DNA from: Actinoplanes cyaneus
Lineage (GTDB): Bacteria; Actinomycetota; Actinomycetes; Mycobacteriales; Micromonosporaceae
Reading direction: 5' to 3'
Length of the DNA: 47,381 nucleotides
Assembly: GCF_016862095.1 (NCBI RefSeq)
Contig: NZ_BOMH01000083.1
Coordinates: 1-47,381, forward strand
Under the pieces are notes generated by a model. The model saw only the letters and a program-made list of their open reading frames with translations. It did not search any database and was not told the DNA's origin. This document shows, in pieces, positions 1-8,360 of this stretch. A program made the position numbers and the translations under genes. The stretch's first letter is position 1. Every line of letters begins with the position of its first letter.

Positions 1-234
1 TCGAAGAAGGGCTTCGACCCGGTTCTGGGCGCCCGGCCGCTGCGCCGCACGATCCAGCGGGACCTGGAGGACACCCTCTCCGAGCAGATCCTCTTCAACG
101 AGCTGCGCCCCGGCCAGCTGGTGGTCGTGGACTGCGAGGGCGACCCGGCGAACGTCGAGAAGGCGAAACTTGTCTTCCGCTCCGCCGATCGCGCACCCGA
201 GGTGCCGGACACCGTCCCGGCCGGCATCGAGTAA
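1..234 (+). CDS. clpC: ATP-dependent Clp protease ATP-binding subunit ClpC, C-terminal end (partial)
   Basis: The window opens inside a reading frame of 77 codons that ends with TAA at 232. The residues contain the end of the second AAA+ domain of Clp/Hsp100 chaperones: GFDPVLGARPLRRTIQRDLE, then LSEQILFNE and a PGQ-VVVD strand. The arginine pair in GARPLRR is the sensor-2 region typical of ClpA/ClpC/ClpB. ClpC proteins unfold substrates and feed them to ClpP. The short acidic tail fits ClpC better than ClpB, but with only the last 77 residues the paralogue cannot be fixed. The rest of the gene lies left of the window. A hairpin follows the stop codon. Confidence 0.8.
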   Translation, partial: SKKGFDPVLGARPLRRTIQRDLEDTLSEQILFNELRPGQLVVVDCEGDPANVEKAKLVFRSADRAPEVPDTVPAGIE

Positions 235-267
235 TCAGCACCGCATAGATCAATATCGGTCATGTGT

Positions 268-302
268 GCGACCGCGCCCCGCGTGCGGTCGCGCACCTTT
301 TC
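268..302 (+). terminator. Rho-independent-like terminator after clpC
   Basis: A perfect 8-bp stem, GCGACCGC at 268-275 and GCGGTCGC at 285-292, has a 9-nt loop and is followed by GCACCTTTT. It lies 34 bases after the clpC stop codon. The T-run is short, as is usual in high-GC actinobacteria. Confidence 0.6.
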
Positions 303-500
303 CGTCCCGGCACCCCTGAAGACCAACACCCCTGAGACCCGATTTGCCGTACGCCGTGAGCACCGGCCGCGGTCGTGCCTGCTTGCCGGGAGATCCCGGG
401 GTGCACCTGATGTCCCGGCCGTAGAGCCGCCGTCCAGTTGCGGTGCTCATCGAGCCGGTGATCGCCGGTTCCGCGTGCGTCCGGCGGTGGTGGTCGCCTG

Positions 501-1511
501 TCAGCCGAGGTAGTCGCGCAGGGCGCCGGAGCGGGCCGGGTGGCGCAGCTTGGACATGGTCTTCATCTCGATCTGGCGGATGCGTTCCCGGGTCACGCCA
601 TACACCTGACCGATCTCGTCCAGGGTGCGGGGGACGCCGTCGCTGAGGCCGAACCGGAGCCGGACCACGCCGGCCTCCCGCTCGGTGAGCGTGGCCAGGA
701 TCGACTCCAACTGGTCGCGCAGCAGACCGAAACTGACCGCGTCGAGCGCCACGACGGCGTCGGTGTCCTCAATGAAGTCGCCGATCTGCGCGTCGCCCTC
801 GGCGCCCACCTCCTGGTCCAGAGAGATGGGCTCACGTGCGTACTGCCGGATCTCCTGCACCCGGGCCGGCGGCAGATCCATCTCGACGCTCAGCTCGGCG
901 GGGGTGGCCTCGCGGCCGAGCTGCAGCAGCAGATCGCGCTGGACCCGGACGAGTTTGTTGATCAGCTCGACCATGTGCACCGGGATGCGGATCGTGCGGC
1001 TCTGGTCGGCCATCGCGCGCGAAATCGCCTGCCGGATCCACCACGTGGCGTAGGTCGAGAATTTGAAGCCCTTGGTGTAATCGAATTTCTCGGCCGCGCG
1101 GATCAGTCCGACATTGCCCTCCTGGATCAGATCGAGGAACGGCATGCTGCGCCCGCTGTAGCGTTTCGCGATGCTGACGACCAGGCGCAGGTTCGCCTCC
1201 AGGAGGTGGCTTTTCGCGCGTTCCCCGTCCCGGGCGATGAACCGCAGGTCGCGCAGCCGGTCAGCGGTAACCGTCAGCTCGGCGTCGTCGTGGGCGCGGA
1301 GCAGCTCCGTCGCGTACAGCCCCGCCTCGATCCGCTTCGCGATCTGCACCTCCTGCTCGGCGGTGAGCAGGGGGACGCGGCCGATCTCGCGCAGGTACGC
1401 CTTGACGGTGTCGACATCCACATAACCCTGCGGAAGCCGGGCGGTGCCCCGCTCCTGCTCGTCCTCGTCGGTCGTCTCCGCCGTGCGGTTGCGGTCGATC
1501 GTCGTCGTCAC
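501..1511 (-). CDS. RNA polymerase sigma factor, sigma-70 group 1/2 (HrdB/SigB-like)
   Basis: This is a 336-residue sigma factor. Region 1.2 is near residues 33-65 (VKAYLREIGRVPLLTAEQE). Region 2 follows, with the RpoD signatures NLRLVVSIAKRY, FLDLIQEGNVGLIRAAEKFD and YATWWIRQAI. Region 3 comes next, and region 4.2 is near the C-terminus (TLDEIGQVYGVTRERIRQIE). The length and lack of a long N-terminal extension match SigB or HrdD rather than the essential HrdB. It directs core RNA polymerase to -35/-10 promoters. The GTG start at 1511 is chosen because GGAG lies 8 bases upstream; an ATG at 1541 lacks such a site. The frame stays open far upstream, antisense to nhaA, but that part has no sigma-like sequence. 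Confidence 0.93.
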   Translation of the reverse strand: MTTTIDRNRTAETTDEDEQERGTARLPQGYVDVDTVKAYLREIGRVPLLTAEQEVQIAKRIEAGLYATELLRAHDDAELTVTADRLRDLRFIARDGERAKSHLLEANLRLVVSIAKRYSGRSMPFLDLIQEGNVGLIRAAEKFDYTKGFKFSTYATWWIRQAISRAMADQSRTIRIPVHMVELINKLVRVQRDLLLQLGREATPAELSVEMDLPPARVQEIRQYAREPISLDQEVGAEGDAQIGDFIEDTDAVVALDAVSFGLLRDQLESILATLTEREAGVVRLRFGLSDGVPRTLDEIGQVYGVTRERIRQIEMKTMSKLRHPARSGALRDYLG

Positions 1512-1754
1512 GTAATCAACTCCGGATGGATACGGAGGCATCGCAGCCTGAGAAGAAGCGCTGCCGAGAGGCCCTCTGGCTCTTCGGGGGTGTGGCGCGA
1601 AGCGATTGCGATTATACCCGTCTGAGCTTGGTATTCCGTCTAGGCGAATACGCGTGGATCCGCGGGGGAAACGCCGCGCCGGAAACTCGCCCGCGGGAGA
1701 TGGCGTCCGGGTGATCGCGTCGCCGTAGCGTCGCGCCGGATAGGGTGGGACGCG

Positions 1755-3146
1755 GTGTGCCGGGAAGTCTGGTCGGCGATGCAGCCACCCCTGCCCGGTT
1801 GGGAGCGTTTTGTGCCTGAAACACCTGAGTCTTCCGTGCCTGGAACGCCTGGGCAGACTGTGCCCGGAACGCCTGGTCCGACCCCTGCTGTCCTCGGTCG
1901 CGGCACCTGGGCCGAGGCGCGCCGCATCACCGAGGTGCTGCGCAAGGAGACGGTCGGCGGGGTCCTGCTGCTGGCCGGCACGCTGATCGCGCTCTGCTGG
2001 GCGAACTCGCCGTGGTCCGGCGGATACCGCGCGATGATCGGCTGGGCCGTGGGCCCGGCCGCGCTGCACCTGCGCCTGCCGCTGGCCACCTGGGCCGCCG
2101 ACGGCCTGCTGGCGATCTTCTTCTTCGTCGCTGGCCTGGAGCTCAAACGCGAGTTCGTCGCCGGTGACCTGCGGGACCCGCGCCGGGCCGCGGTGCCGGT
2201 CGCCGCCGCGGTCGGTGGGGTGATCGTTCCGGCGCTCTGCTACCTGCTGGTCAATCTCGGCGGCGCGGTCCGCGGCTGGGCCGTGCCGACCGCCACCGAC
2301 ATCGCGTTCGCCCTGGCGGTGCTGGCCGTGATCGGGCGGTGCCTGCCGAGCTCGCTGCGCACGTTCCTGCTCACCCTGGCGGTCGTCGACGACCTGATGG
2401 CCATCGTGATCATCGCGGTGTTCTACACCGCGCACCTGTCGGTGCTGCCGCTGCTGGCCGCGCTGGTGCCGCTGGGCCTGTTCGCGGTGCTGGTCCAGCG
2501 GCGGGTGCGCTCGTGGTGGCTGCTGCTGCCGCTCGCGTTCGCGACGTGGGCGCTGATGCACGCGTCGGGGGTGCACGCCACCGTGGCCGGGGTGCTGCTC
2601 GGGTTCGCGGTGCCGGTGCTGGTGTCCGAGCGCTCGCCGCGGCCCGATCCGGGGCTGGCCGAGCACTTCGAGCACCGTTTCCGGCCGATCTCCGCCGGGG
2701 TCGCGGTGCCGGTCTTCGCGCTGATGTCGGCCGGGGTGACGATCGGCGGGGCGGCCGGGCTGCGGTCGGCGCTCACCGATCCGGTCGCGATCGGGGTCGT
2801 CGCCGGGCTGGTGCTGGGCAAGCCGGTCGGCATCCTGCTGGCGACCTGGCTGACTGCGAGGTTCACCCGGGCGCGGATGGACGACGGGCTGGCCTGGGTC
2901 GACGTGGCCGGTCTGGCGCTGCTCGGCGGCATCGGATTCACCGTGTCCCTGCTGATCGGGGAGCTGGCCTTCGGCGACGGCGAGCGCGCCGGCCACGTGA
3001 AGGTGGCCGTGCTGGTGGGTTCGCTGGCCGCGGCGCTGCTGGCCACGGTGGTGCTGCGGATCCGCAACCGGACCTACCGCCGGCTGTACGAGGCCGAGCG
3101 GGTGGACCGCGACAACGACGACGTCCCGGACGTGTACCAGCGCTGA
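1755..3146 (+). CDS. nhaA: Na+/H+ antiporter NhaA
   Basis: This 463-residue membrane protein exchanges cytoplasmic Na+ for external H+, giving salt and alkali tolerance. Family hallmarks are the ETVGGVLLLAG first helix, FFFVAGLELKREF, PTATDIAFALAVLA, the paired aspartates in AVVDDLMAIVI near residue 212 (ion-binding in NhaA), and LLGGIGFTVSLLI near the end. About eleven to twelve hydrophobic helices are visible. The first ~45 residues are not NhaA-like and hold three 8-residue tandem units (VPETPESS, VPGTPGQT, VPGTPGPT). The GTG at 1755 is chosen because TAGGGT at 1741-1746 ends 8 bases before it, as in leaderless mRNAs. An internal ATG at 1779 is the alternative. Confidence 0.92.
   Translation: MCREVWSAMQPPLPGWERFVPETPESSVPGTPGQTVPGTPGPTPAVLGRGTWAEARRITEVLRKETVGGVLLLAGTLIALCWANSPWSGGYRAMIGWAVGPAALHLRLPLATWAADGLLAIFFFVAGLELKREFVAGDLRDPRRAAVPVAAAVGGVIVPALCYLLVNLGGAVRGWAVPTATDIAFALAVLAVIGRCLPSSLRTFLLTLAVVDDLMAIVIIAVFYTAHLSVLPLLAALVPLGLFAVLVQRRVRSWWLLLPLAFATWALMHASGVHATVAGVLLGFAVPVLVSERSPRPDPGLAEHFEHRFRPISAGVAVPVFALMSAGVTIGGAAGLRSALTDPVAIGVVAGLVLGKPVGILLATWLTARFTRARMDDGLAWVDVAGLALLGGIGFTVSLLIGELAFGDGERAGHVKVAVLVGSLAAALLATVVLRIRNRTYRRLYEAERVDRDNDDVPDVYQR
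1812..1883 (+). repeat. 24-bp in-frame tandem repeat in nhaA N-terminus (3 copies)
   Basis: Units begin at 1812, 1836 and 1860 with GTGCCTGAAAC, GTGCCTGGAAC and GTGCCCGGAAC. Each codes for VPxTPxxx. The repeat precedes the first transmembrane helix and is not part of the NhaA fold. Confidence 0.85.
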
Positions 3147-3297
3147 CGCCGCTCGTGTCGGGACCCGCTCGTGTCGGCGGCCGCTCGTGTCGTGCGATCC
3201 CGGCGTGGCCGCCGCAGGATCACGGTCCGGCGACGGCGACGTGGCCCGTCGCCCCGGAGTCGGCCGGGCGCTGCCTCGTGCGGTGTGGCCTGTCGTT
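3147..3297. repeat. Convergent intergenic region with three 16-bp tandem units
   Basis: CGCTCGTGTCG occurs at 3150, 3166 and 3182, exactly 16 bp apart, directly after the nhaA stop codon. The rest of the gap, up to the convergent kinase gene, shows no gene and no clear hairpin terminator. Confidence 0.75.
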
Positions 3298-4197
3298 TCA
3301 CGGGCGGCCGAGCAGCGCCTCGTGCAGCGCGGCCGGGGTGAGCGTGGTGAGCGGGCGGGCGGCCAGCCACGCCGCGCCGGCGGCCGGGTCGCGGCCGGTG
3401 CTGGGCCGCCGGCCGCGGGCGTGCAACGTGGCCAGGACGCCGTCACGGACCGGGGTGTCGCACGCGAGAAGGCCGCCACCGAGCACGACGGGCCCGTCCG
3501 CGCCCAGGTCGTCGAGGGTCCGGACGAGGTGGCTGACGGCCTGCCCGACGATCGCCGAGGCGTGCGTGTCGCCGCCGCGGGCGGCCGCGCAGACCAGGGG
3601 CGCCAGGGCGCCGATCTGCTCCCACGGCAGCGCCTGAGCCCAGTAGACCAGGTCGTCGGCGCTGGTCACCCCGGCCCGCGCGGCGATCTGCGCGGCCAGC
3701 GGCGCCGACCAGTCGCGCACCGCGACCCGGACCGCCTGCAGGCCCAGCCACCGGCCGGAGCCCTCGTCGCCGAGCAGCCAGCCCAGGCCGTCGGCGGTGC
3801 GCACGACGGCGCCGGCGTGCACGGCAGCCGCGATCGCCCCGGTCCCGGCGATCAGCACGGCGCCCGAGGTGGCGGGGCTGCCGGCCGCGAACGCGGTGAC
3901 CACGTCACCGACCACGGTGACCGGACCGGTCACGCCCAGCGCGGCGAGGGCCGGTGCGAACTGCGCGGCGGTGGCCGGCCCGGCGATGCCGAGCGTCGCG
4001 GCGCGGACCAGCGCGGGGGAGTGCTCGCCCAGCGCGGACTCCACCGCCGCGGCGACGGCTGCCGCCGCGTTGCCGGCGCCGGCGGTCAGCGGGTTGCCCG
4101 GGCCGGAACGTCCCCGGCCGACGACCGTGCCGCCGGTCGTCGCGACCACGGCGGTGGATGCGGTGCCGCCCGCGTCCACTCCCACCACCAGTTCCAT
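3298..4197 (-). CDS. BadF/BadG/BcrA/BcrD-family sugar kinase, probable N-acetylglucosamine kinase
   Basis: This 299-residue protein has the ASKHA ATPase fold. The phosphate-1 loop is VVGVDAGGTAST at the N-terminus, a GTGA phosphate-2 element follows (LIAGTGAIAAAV), and then the NagK-like GLGWLLGDEGSGRWLG. These match the eukaryotic/bacterial GlcNAc kinase branch of the BadF/BadG family, which uses ATP to make GlcNAc-6-phosphate. It is divergent from an RpiR regulator and a chitobiose-type uptake operon, so a role in phosphorylating sugar released by the GH20 enzyme is likely. Glucosamine or another amino sugar as substrate remains possible. The ATG at 4197 begins with a conserved MELVVGVDAGGT. 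Confidence 0.85.
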   Translation of the reverse strand: MELVVGVDAGGTASTAVVATTGGTVVGRGRSGPGNPLTAGAGNAAAAVAAAVESALGEHSPALVRAATLGIAGPATAAQFAPALAALGVTGPVTVVGDVVTAFAAGSPATSGAVLIAGTGAIAAAVHAGAVVRTADGLGWLLGDEGSGRWLGLQAVRVAVRDWSAPLAAQIAARAGVTSADDLVYWAQALPWEQIGALAPLVCAAARGGDTHASAIVGQAVSHLVRTLDDLGADGPVVLGGGLLACDTPVRDGVLATLHARGRRPSTGRDPAAGAAWLAARPLTTLTPAALHEALLGRP

Positions 4198-4226
4198 GAA
4201 CGAGATCGAAACATAGGCAAGACTTG

Positions 4227-4255
4227 TTGACTAGACCTCGTGACGGTCGTAATTT
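4227..4255 (+). promoter_or_regulatory. Promoter of the rpiR gene (possibly the whole sugar cluster) with DasR-box-like sequence
   Basis: TTGACT (4227-4232) and TAATTT (4250-4255) are separated by 17 bases, a good sigma-70 match. The -35 lies in TTGACTAGACCT, which matches 9 of 12 positions of the inner DasR operator TGGTCTAGACCA known from Streptomyces. That this is a DasR or RpiR binding site is inference. Confidence 0.55.
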
Positions 4256-4274
4256 TCATCAGGAACAGCCAGCT

Positions 4275-5201
4275 ATGAAAAGGATAACCACAGTGACGGG
4301 TGAGAGCGGTGGGCTGCTCGGGCGGCTCCGGATCGAGGGACCGGCGATGCCGGAGGCCCTGGCGAAAATCGCCGACACGATCCTGGACGACCCGGAGACC
4401 GCGGCCAACGCGAGCATCGTCGACCTGGCCGAGCGCTCCGGGACGTCGACCGCGACGGTGACCCGGTTCAGCCGGACGCTGGGCTTCAAGGGCTACGCGA
4501 ACCTGCGCGTCGCGATCGCCACCGAGACCGGCCGAGCCACGCAGGCCCGGTGGGAGACCGACATCAGCGGCGACATCGCCCCCGACGACCCGCTCACCGA
4601 CGTGCTCGGCGTGGTCACGGCGGCCGACACCCGCGCGATCCAGGACACCGCGGCCGGCCTCGACATGGCTTCCGTCGAGCGGGTGGCGGCAACCATCGCC
4701 GAGGCCAACCGGGTGGAAATCTTCGGGCTGGGCAGCAGCGGCACGTCGGCGCGGGAGATGGCGTTCCGGCTCGAACGGATCCGCGTCCCGGTCTGGCACC
4801 GGGTGGACTCGCACACCGCGCTGACCAACGCCGCCCTGCTGCTGCCCGGGGACGTGGCGATCGGCCTGTCGCACTCGGGGCGTACCCGGGAAGTGATCGA
4901 GACGCTTGCCGAGGCAGCCGATCACGGGGCGCTGACCGTGGCGCTCACCAGTTACAGCCGGTCACCACTGGCGGAGGTGGCGGACGTCGTCTTCACCACC
5001 GCCGTGCAAGAGACCACGTTCCGCCTGGCGGCGCTCTCCGCCCTGCACTCCCAGCTGCTGATCCTCGACATGATCTACGTCGCGGTCGCGCAGCGCACCT
5101 ACGAGCGGACCGCCGAAGCACTGGAGCTGACGGTTCGCGCCGTGGACGCCCATCGCCTCCCGGAGAAGAACCCGACCCGTAACCGGAGCCGGAACAGATA
5201 A
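4275..5201 (+). CDS. MurR/RpiR-family transcriptional regulator (HTH-SIS)
   Basis: This 308-residue regulator has an N-terminal HTH_6 domain with the recognition region AERSGTSTATVTRFSRTLGF (about residues 54-75) and a C-terminal SIS sugar-phosphate isomerase-like domain (about 145-260). The SIS domain is marked by EIFGLGSSGTSAREMA and GLSHSGRTREVIET. RpiR proteins sense phosphosugars such as GlcNAc-6-P or MurNAc-6-P. The gene is divergent from the GlcNAc-kinase-like gene and ends 15 bases before the binding-protein gene, so it probably controls the local amino-sugar operon. The ATG at 4275 has a weak GGA upstream; the frame is open to 4224. In Streptomyces the equivalent das cluster has the GntR regulator DasR in this place. 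Confidence 0.88.
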   Translation: MKRITTVTGESGGLLGRLRIEGPAMPEALAKIADTILDDPETAANASIVDLAERSGTSTATVTRFSRTLGFKGYANLRVAIATETGRATQARWETDISGDIAPDDPLTDVLGVVTAADTRAIQDTAAGLDMASVERVAATIAEANRVEIFGLGSSGTSAREMAFRLERIRVPVWHRVDSHTALTNAALLLPGDVAIGLSHSGRTREVIETLAEAADHGALTVALTSYSRSPLAEVADVVFTTAVQETTFRLAALSALHSQLLILDMIYVAVAQRTYERTAEALELTVRAVDAHRLPEKNPTRNRSRNR

Positions 5202-5216
5202 TGTGAGGAGTCCCCT

Positions 5217-6548
5217 GTGCTCGGACGACGCCATGCCGCCGCGGCAGCCCTGTGTGCCGCGACCCTGTTGACAGTGACCGCCTGTGGTGGCGGCGGCTCG
5301 TCGGCCGCCGGTGACGACGGCTCGCCGAAGACCGTGCCGAACACCCGCGGTGAGGGCAAGACGCTCACCGTCTGGGTGATGGACGGCGACTACACCGACG
5401 CCACGATCAAGGCCGTCGACGACCAGTTCACGCAGGCCACCGGCGCGCAGGTGGACGTACAGATCCAGCAGTGGGAGAGCATCACCACGAAGATCAGCAC
5501 CGCGCTCTCCACCACCGGAACTCCGGACGTGCTGGACCTGGGCAACACGCAGGTGCCGGGTTTCGCGGCCAACGGCGGTCTGCTGGACCTCACCTCGTAC
5601 AAGGCGGACCTGCAGCAGGGGCGGACCTGGCTGGCCGGTCTCGAGGAGCCGGCGACGGTCGACAAGGCGCTCTACGCGGTGCCGGGTTTCGCCGGGGCGC
5701 GCGCGGTCATCTACAACAAGAAGACGTGGGCCGACGCCGGGGTGACGACCGCTCCCACGACGTACGCCGAAATGACCGCCGCTCTGGACAAGGTGAAGGC
5801 GAAGAACCCGGCGGCCGACTTCTCCCCGTTCTACCTGCCCGGGCAGTACTGGTACGCCGGCATGCAGTTCATCTGGGACGCCGGCGGTGACATCGCCACC
5901 AAGGACGGCAGCACCTGGAAGGGCGGCTTCGCCGACGCGGCCGGTCAGAAGGGGCTGAGCGACTTCAAGACGTTCCAGAACACGTATTCCACCAAGGCGT
6001 CGCAGGCCATCGACACCATCACCCCGGACCAGAACCAGGTCTTCGCCGACGGCAAGACCTCGGCCATCCTGTCGACCGCCGGCTCCATCGGTCTCATCCA
6101 GAAGGCCAACCCCCAGATCAAGGCCGGCGATCTCGGTACGTTTCCTCTCCCGGGACTCTCCGGCAAGGCCCAGCCCGTGATGCTGGGCGGCTCCGACTGG
6201 GGCATCGCCACCAAGAGCGACACGCCTGAGCTGGCCCTGCAGTGGGTGAAGATCGCCGCCGGCCCGGCCGTGCAGGACAAGTTCGTCTTCGGCAACGACG
6301 GCTGGATCCCGAACAGCACGCAGGGCATCGAGGCCGCCCAGGGCAGCCTCGACGAGCAGCAGAAAGGATTCTTCACCGCGGCGCTGACCTCGAAGGCAAC
6401 CCCCGCCGCCGCCGAATGGCCGACCCTCGAGGGCGACAAGAGCATCAACCAGGTGTTCTCGAACGTCGTCTCCGGCGCCAAGTCGCCCGCCGACGCCGCC
6501 AAGGAGTTCGACTCGCACCTGGAGTCCACCCTCGCCGGCGGCAAGTGA
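5217..6548 (+). CDS. Sugar ABC transporter substrate-binding lipoprotein (DasA-like)
   Basis: This 443-residue family-1 extracellular solute-binding protein has a lipoprotein signal peptide with lipobox LTVTAC and a glycine/serine linker, so it is anchored on the outer face of the membrane. The mature part has the usual features: KTLTVWVMDGDYTD at the N-terminus, VDVQIQQW, DVLDLGNTQVPGFA, AVIYNKKTWADAGV and MLGGSDWGIA. It is preceded by GAGGAG 6 bases before the GTG start. Its stop codon overlaps the start of the next permease. With a GH20 enzyme in the same operon, chitobiose or GlcNAc is the likely ligand, as for DasA. The sequence alone does not prove the ligand. Confidence 0.9.
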   Translation: MLGRRHAAAAALCAATLLTVTACGGGGSSAAGDDGSPKTVPNTRGEGKTLTVWVMDGDYTDATIKAVDDQFTQATGAQVDVQIQQWESITTKISTALSTTGTPDVLDLGNTQVPGFAANGGLLDLTSYKADLQQGRTWLAGLEEPATVDKALYAVPGFAGARAVIYNKKTWADAGVTTAPTTYAEMTAALDKVKAKNPAADFSPFYLPGQYWYAGMQFIWDAGGDIATKDGSTWKGGFADAAGQKGLSDFKTFQNTYSTKASQAIDTITPDQNQVFADGKTSAILSTAGSIGLIQKANPQIKAGDLGTFPLPGLSGKAQPVMLGGSDWGIATKSDTPELALQWVKIAAGPAVQDKFVFGNDGWIPNSTQGIEAAQGSLDEQQKGFFTAALTSKATPAAAEWPTLEGDKSINQVFSNVVSGAKSPADAAKEFDSHLESTLAGGK

Positions 6549-7528
6549 CCGTCGTGCCCGTGTCGACCGAACTCCGCGATGACGCGGCCGGCGCCGTGCC
6601 GGCCGCGCCACCGGAACCCACGCCGGGGACCCGCCGCCGCAGGCGGAACCTGGCGCCACTGTGGCTGCTCAGCCCGGCCGGTCTGGTGCTGGCCGTGGTC
6701 ACGCTCGCGCCGATCGGGTTCCTGCTGTTCACCGCGTTCACCGACTACAACCAGCGGACGCTGTTCACCGGGCGGTACTCCTACGTCGGCTTCGACCAGT
6801 TCGCCGAACTGCTCGCGGACAGCGCGTTCTGGATGTCGCTGCTGCGGACGGTGCTTTTCACCGCCGCGATGGTGGCCGGCAGCGTGCTGATCGGGATGGG
6901 CGTGTCACACCTGCTCACCCGGCTCGGGCCAGGATGGCGGTACACGGTCACGGTCGTGCTGATCGTGGCCTGGGCGATGCCGAACGTGGCGTCGTCGCTG
7001 GTGTGGAACTGGCTGTTCCAGCCCGGATACGGAGTCGTCAACTGGGTCCTCGACCAGGTCGGCGTCTTCGGGGACACCACCGACCTCAACTGGGCGCAGG
7101 ACCCGGCCCGGGCGTACGCCGCGATCTTGCTCCTGATCGTCTGGCAGGCGGTGCCGTTCATCGCGCTCACGCTCAACGCCGCCGAGACGCAGGTGCCGCC
7201 GGAGTACAAGGAGGCCGCGCGGCTCGACGGCGCGAGTGAGCTCGCCGTGTACCGCATCGTGACGCTCAACCATCTGCGGCCGATCCTGCTGCTGGTCACG
7301 ATCCTGTCGGTGATCTGGGACTACAACGTCTTCAACCAGATCTGGCTGATCTCGCGCGGCGGCCCGGGTGACGCGACGTCCACGCTGGGCGTGTTCACCT
7401 ACAAGACCGCGTTCGTCGGCTTCCATCTCGGGCAGGGAGCGGCGATCTCCGTCGTCACCACCCTGCTCCTGCTCGTGCTGACCGCCTTCTACATCCGGCG
7501 GCTGCTGCAATCGGGGGAGGACCTGTGA
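6545..7528 (+). CDS. Sugar ABC transporter permease (MalF/DasB-like)
   Basis: This 327-residue inner-membrane permease has a basic N-terminus (GTRRRRRN), a first helix beginning PLWLLSPAGLVLAVV, about six transmembrane segments, and the EAA loop that contacts the ATPase (YKEAARLDGASELAVYRIVT). The GTG at 6545 overlaps the TGA of the binding-protein gene as GTGA, a sign of translational coupling; GTG codons at 6554 and 6560 are alternatives. Its own stop overlaps the next gene in the same way. No ATPase gene is present, which fits actinobacterial sugar importers that share the multitask ATPase MsiK. Confidence 0.9.
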   Translation: MTVVPVSTELRDDAAGAVPAAPPEPTPGTRRRRRNLAPLWLLSPAGLVLAVVTLAPIGFLLFTAFTDYNQRTLFTGRYSYVGFDQFAELLADSAFWMSLLRTVLFTAAMVAGSVLIGMGVSHLLTRLGPGWRYTVTVVLIVAWAMPNVASSLVWNWLFQPGYGVVNWVLDQVGVFGDTTDLNWAQDPARAYAAILLLIVWQAVPFIALTLNAAETQVPPEYKEAARLDGASELAVYRIVTLNHLRPILLLVTILSVIWDYNVFNQIWLISRGGPGDATSTLGVFTYKTAFVGFHLGQGAAISVVTTLLLLVLTAFYIRRLLQSGEDL

Positions 7529-8352
7529 GGCACCGCAGTCGCTGGGCGGTCAACAGCATCGCGGCGATCTTCTGCCTGGTGTGGATCTTCCCGGTCTACT
7601 GGATGGTCAACACCGCGTTCAAGCCGCGGCCGGAGGTCATGACCGCCACGCCGCACTTCGTGCCGTCGCACCCGACACTGAGCAACTTCGTCACCGCGGT
7701 CTCGCAGGAAAACTTCCTCCTGAACCTGCGCAACAGCGTGATCGTGGTGGCGGCGACGGTGCTCGCGTCGATCGTGCTGGGATTCTTCGCCGCGGCCGCG
7801 CTGTCGCGGTTCCGGTTCCCCGGCCGGCGCGTGATCATGGTGGTGATCCTCGCCGTGCAGATGCTGCCGAGCACCGCGCTGCTGATCCCGATGTTCGTCA
7901 TGTTCAACAGCCTCGACCTGCTCGGGACGTACGCGGCCCTGGTGCTCGCCTACGTCGCGACGGTGCTTCCCTTCTCGATCTGGGTGATGCGCGGATTCTT
8001 CGTCGCCGTCCCGGCCGAGCTCGAGGAGGCCGCGCAGCTCGACGGCGCGACCACCTGGGGCGTGCTCACCCGGGTGCTGTTCCCGCTGGTCGCACCGGGT
8101 GTCATCGCGACCGGCATCTTCGCGTTCATCGCGGCGTGGAACGACTATCTGTTCGCCTACACGTTCATGCAGGACCAGAGCCGCTACACGCTGCCGGTGT
8201 GGCTGGCCTCGTTCACCAACCCGCACACCGGCACCGACTTCGGCGGGCAGATGGCGGCGTCCGTCCTGTTCTCCGTCCCCGTCGTCGTGTTCTTCCTGAT
8301 CATTCAGCGCAACCTCGTCGCCGGGATGTCCGCCGGCGCGGTGAAGGGCTAG
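7525..8352 (+). CDS. Sugar ABC transporter permease (MalG/DasC-like)
   Basis: This 275-residue second permease has six predicted helices, the C-terminal-half EAA motif ELEEAAQLDGATTWGVLTRV, and the WNDYLFAYTF segment common in carbohydrate permeases. GTG at 7525 overlaps the preceding TGA by a GTGA junction. It would form a heterodimer with the upstream permease. The GH20 gene begins about 9 bases after its stop. Confidence 0.9.
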   Translation: MRHRSRWAVNSIAAIFCLVWIFPVYWMVNTAFKPRPEVMTATPHFVPSHPTLSNFVTAVSQENFLLNLRNSVIVVAATVLASIVLGFFAAAALSRFRFPGRRVIMVVILAVQMLPSTALLIPMFVMFNSLDLLGTYAALVLAYVATVLPFSIWVMRGFFVAVPAELEEAAQLDGATTWGVLTRVLFPLVAPGVIATGIFAFIAAWNDYLFAYTFMQDQSRYTLPVWLASFTNPHTGTDFGGQMAASVLFSVPVVVFFLIIQRNLVAGMSAGAVKG

Positions 8353-8360
8353 GTTCCACC

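Noticed and set aside
1512..3479. Open frame extending the sigma factor gene upstream to nearly 1000 codons on the minus strand
   Set aside because: It runs antisense to nhaA, is rich in Arg/Pro/Gln as expected from GC-skewed codons, and lacks sigma region similarity. A ribosome site supports GTG 1511.
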